From contig NZ_CANMUU010000002.1 of the NCBI RefSeq assembly GCF_947501165.1, positions 186,001 through 250,000 on the forward strand: 64,000 bases of DNA. Direction: 5' to 3'. Of this stretch, positions 62,043-64,000 are shown in pieces. Made by a program: the position numbers and the translations under genes. This DNA comes from an uncultured Allomuricauda sp. (GTDB lineage Bacteria > Bacteroidota > Bacteroidia > Flavobacteriales > Flavobacteriaceae). Under the pieces are notes generated by a model. That model made no database searches. It was not told the DNA's origin and saw only the letters and a list, made by a program, of their open reading frames with translations. Numbering within the stretch: position 1 is the first letter of the stretch; each line of letters opens with the position of its first letter.

Positions 62043-62522
62043 TTACAGACTGGCGACAGCAGAGGATCTGGTCTTAGCTGGTAAAGAAACCATAACTCCC
62101 AAACTAAAATATCCCTCGGAAGTTTGTCGAAATAGATGGCGATACCCAGTATATACATTCAAATTTTGGGTTCGAAGGGCATTAATTCGAATACCGGCCA
62201 AAGGAACCGGTGTCAGTGCAATGTCATTGGCCCCAAGTCCTGCAAAAGTCCAAATTCTCTTATTGGCTATGGCATACAATGCAGAAGCTTCAAAATTAAC
62301 AAAGTCTCTGTTGTCAAAACCCGCCATACCAACACCTCCTTGAAAACCAAAATGGTCACCCGTAAATTTGGTATACGTAAACAAACCTTGATTAGAATTT
62401 TCAGAAAGGGTGCCATCTACTTGTAGCAATCCCCATTCCATTGAAAAATAACCTCCTTCTTGGGCCTTGAGCGACGAAGACAGCACACCGAAAATCCCAA
62501 ATACTAAAATCACTTTCTTCAT
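62043..62522 (-). CDS. Small secreted, outer-membrane-barrel-like protein
   Basis: 159 residues from ATG 62522 with a signal peptide (to about 21, LKAQ). The mature part alternates hydrophobic and polar residues with aromatic ends (HFGFQGGVGMAGFDNRDFVN, VPLAGIRINAL, YTGYRHLF), typical of short eight-strand barrels. No family is recognised. It lies between two fragments of the same aldolase gene, so it may have been inserted or been part of a rearranged segment. Confidence 0.55.
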   Translation of the reverse strand: MKKVILVFGIFGVLSSSLKAQEGGYFSMEWGLLQVDGTLSENSNQGLFTYTKFTGDHFGFQGGVGMAGFDNRDFVNFEASALYAIANKRIWTFAGLGANDIALTPVPLAGIRINALRTQNLNVYTGYRHLFRQTSEGYFSLGVMVSLPAKTRSSAVASL

Positions 62523-62754
62523 AATTTCATCTTTAGTGTTAATAGATTCGGGGGAAATCAAAAATAGAAATCATTGGAAAACAAAAGGTGTTTTTATGCA
62601 AATCCTCTATCATTCGCACAATTACTCGGCAAAGAACCTGACTGCCCCTCGCTAACGCTAGTTTATAACCGGTGGGAACTGAAAATACCAGAAAAACCAT
62701 TGATTTTTGTAGAATTTGTGCTTACTCTATTTTGAGTCTCCAGTGTATTTTTTT

Positions 62755-62837
62755 TGGAAAAACAGGATTTTGAAGGGCTACAATCTCTGGTTTCAAAAAC
62801 TTTACAGACACTTAAAGGGATTAGGACTAAAAGTTAA
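62755..62837 (+). pseudogene. KDPG aldolase 3' remnant, copy 2
   Basis: 27 codons and a stop match the end of copy 1: EKQDFEGLQSLVSKTLQ against EKQDFEGLKSLVSRTLQ, and the DNA around it (about 85 nt) is clearly homologous to 61778-61868. The two tails are in direct orientation about 1 kb apart. Confidence 0.75.
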
Positions 62838-62898
62838 GTTGTAAAAACACCTTCATATTCAAGCCTCAGAACATCTGGGGCTATCTTGTTTTTACAGG

Positions 62899-63009
62899 TT
62901 TGACGGATATTCAATTTTTAGGATGGTGCCAAATTTTAAATGATAAAAGCAGTTTTTCAAGTATGCCTTAAACCTTAAAAAAGTAGTCCATAATAAGATA
63001 TCCGTCAAA
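62899..63009. repeat. 12-bp perfect inverted repeat TTTGACGGATAT/ATATCCGTCAAA
   Basis: Arms at 62899-62910 and 62998-63009 enclose 87 nt with no ORF. It could be a pair of operator half-sites upstream of the symporter gene or the ends of a tiny miniature element. Confidence 0.5.
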
Positions 63010-63083
63010 AAAAATGTAACTTATCTCCCGCTTTTCAGGTATGTCCTGTTTTAATTAGCAACCAATTACTAACTAAACTTTAT

Positions 63084-64000
63084 ATGAATAGTCTATCAAT
63101 TATCTCCTTTTTGGGATTCACTCTACTTGTGGCCGTTATTTCTTGGCTTGCTACAAAATCTACCAACGAAAAATCTGCTAAGGGGTATTATCTTGGGGGC
63201 AGAAGCCTTGGGGCAATTACAATAGCAGGTTCTTTACTTCTGACCAATTTATCAGCAGAACAAATTGTGGGACTTAATGGTCAGGCATTTACTGAAGGAA
63301 TTTTGGTTATGGCTTGGGAGACTTTGGCCGCCATTGCAATGGTACTAACCGCATTGATACTCTTGCCAAAATATATGCGCTCCGGTATAACTACGATACC
63401 GCAGTTCATTCAAAATCGATTTGATCAACAGACCAAAGCTATACTTTCAATTTTATTCCTTTTTGCATATGGATTGGTTTTGCTTCCTACCATCTTATAC
63501 TCAGGTTCTTTAGCATTTTCTTCAATGTTCGACCTACCAAGTCTTTTGGATTTAACTCAAAATCAGACAATTTGGCTATGCGTTTGGAGTATAGGAATCA
63601 TCGGTTCAATTTATGCCATTTTCGGTGGATTAAAAGCAGTTGCCGTTTCTGACCTTATCAATGCCATTGGGTTACTTATAGGCGGTATTTTGATTCCTTA
63701 CTTTGGTTTAAAACTGGTTGGAGATGGAAATATTGGAAAAGGGTTGGTTACCATTTGGGAGAATCACCCAGAAAAATTTGAGCTAAAGGGTGAGGTGGAT
63801 TCCTCCATACCTTTTGGAACCATTTTTACAGGTATGATACTGGCACAAATGTACTATTGGGGCACCAATCAATCTATCTTACAAAGGGTTTTTGGCGCAA
63901 AAAGCTTAAAAGAAGGTCAAAAAGGTGTTATGCTGGCGGCTTTGGTCAAATTTCTGATTCCTGCTATTGTTGTCCTGCCTGGGGTTATCTCTTGGCATGT
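63084..64000 (+). CDS. Sodium/solute symporter, SSS family (partial, 3' end outside)
   Basis: The first 305 codons are in the window. They contain an N-terminal helix (IISFLGFTLLVAVISWLA), the STNEKSAKGYYLGGRSLG motif, the ITIAGSLLLTNLSAEQIVGL block, and IFGGLKAVAVSDLINAIGLL, all SSS (SLC5) hallmarks with many membrane helices. The family takes up sugars, nucleosides or acids with Na+; the nearby KDPG-aldolase remnants hint at sugar acids, but the substrate is not deducible. The start ATG is at 63084. Confidence 0.9.
   Translation, partial: MNSLSIISFLGFTLLVAVISWLATKSTNEKSAKGYYLGGRSLGAITIAGSLLLTNLSAEQIVGLNGQAFTEGILVMAWETLAAIAMVLTALILLPKYMRSGITTIPQFIQNRFDQQTKAILSILFLFAYGLVLLPTILYSGSLAFSSMFDLPSLLDLTQNQTIWLCVWSIGIIGSIYAIFGGLKAVAVSDLINAIGLLIGGILIPYFGLKLVGDGNIGKGLVTIWENHPEKFELKGEVDSSIPFGTIFTGMILAQMYYWGTNQSILQRVFGAKSLKEGQKGVMLAALVKFLIPAIVVLPGVISWH

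Larger units (their letters stand above)
62523..63083. other. Intergenic with an aldolase fragment and an inverted repeat
   Basis: No intact gene. It holds the second KDPG-aldolase fragment (62755-62837) and the perfect 12-bp inverted repeat at 62899 and 62998, which is upstream of the symporter start. Confidence 0.5.

Noticed and set aside
61921..62343. 140-residue + strand ORF opposite the secreted barrel-like protein
   Set aside because: It lacks any domain pattern, while the opposite strand has a signal peptide and barrel-like strands.
1..64000. CRISPR arrays, transposase or insertion-sequence genes, rRNA genes
   Set aside because: I saw no regularly spaced repeat array, no DDE or tyrosine recombinase motif, and no rRNA-like sequence on either strand.

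Overview
The window looks like a chromosomal stretch of a marine Flavobacteriaceae member (Bacteroidota); the genus cannot be fixed from sequence alone. The reasons are low-GC DNA, promoters of the Bacteroidota TAnnTTTG type, a Bacteroidota-type conjugation gene set (TraE, F, G, I, J, K, M, N and RteC), and many proteins of Flavobacteriia type.

Region 1 (1-9.3 kb, + strand) is metal-resistance cargo. It starts with the tail of a copper P-type ATPase, followed by a PepSY membrane protein, a CusB-like efflux adaptor, a small Cys/His-rich secreted protein, a TonB-dependent receptor, a Fur-family regulator, a DUF3703 protein with a CadA/ZntA-type ATPase, an ArsR/SmtB repressor, a MerT-MerP fusion and a GDCCxxC protein. 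Region 2 (9.4-20.5 kb, mostly - strand) is part of an integrative conjugative element (ICE). It has the mating-channel genes traE to traN, plus an amidase, an ORF6N protein, an exonuclease/endonuclease/phosphatase-fold protein, a helix-turn-helix protein and RteC. No integrase, relaxase or coupling protein is in the window, so the element is either truncated or continues to the left of position 1.

Region 3 (20.9-57.5 kb) starts at an intact tRNA-Arg(TCT). It ends at a second copy of that tRNA's 3' portion (25 bp exact, 38 bp with three mismatches), which is how a genomic island integrated at a tRNA looks. Nearly all of its genes are of stress-survival type: K+ uptake (KtrB), DJ-1/PfpI, a GH3-type enzyme, YihY, RaiA/HPF, CsbD, TerC, cardiolipin synthase, DUF1328, PA2169-type bundle, MscS, topoisomerase IB, two Dps, YtxH, a YqjE/holin-like protein, SYLF, YqhA, DUF2945 and CorA. 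Three AraC-type regulators that resemble each other are present. There is no integrase. The island also carries several proteins whose catalytic motifs look lost: a calcineurin-like phosphoesterase fused to an outer-membrane barrel, next to a Pycsar-type membrane effector with a dead HD domain; an SRAP protein lacking its catalytic Cys; and an ArsC-like protein lacking Cys. This cluster is the best candidate here for something undescribed.

Region 4 (57.6-64 kb) looks like ordinary chromosome: an SGNH esterase divergent from a YbbA/YbbP-type ABC transporter, two decayed copies of a KDPG-aldolase 3' end around a small secreted protein gene, and the start of a sodium/solute symporter that runs off the window.
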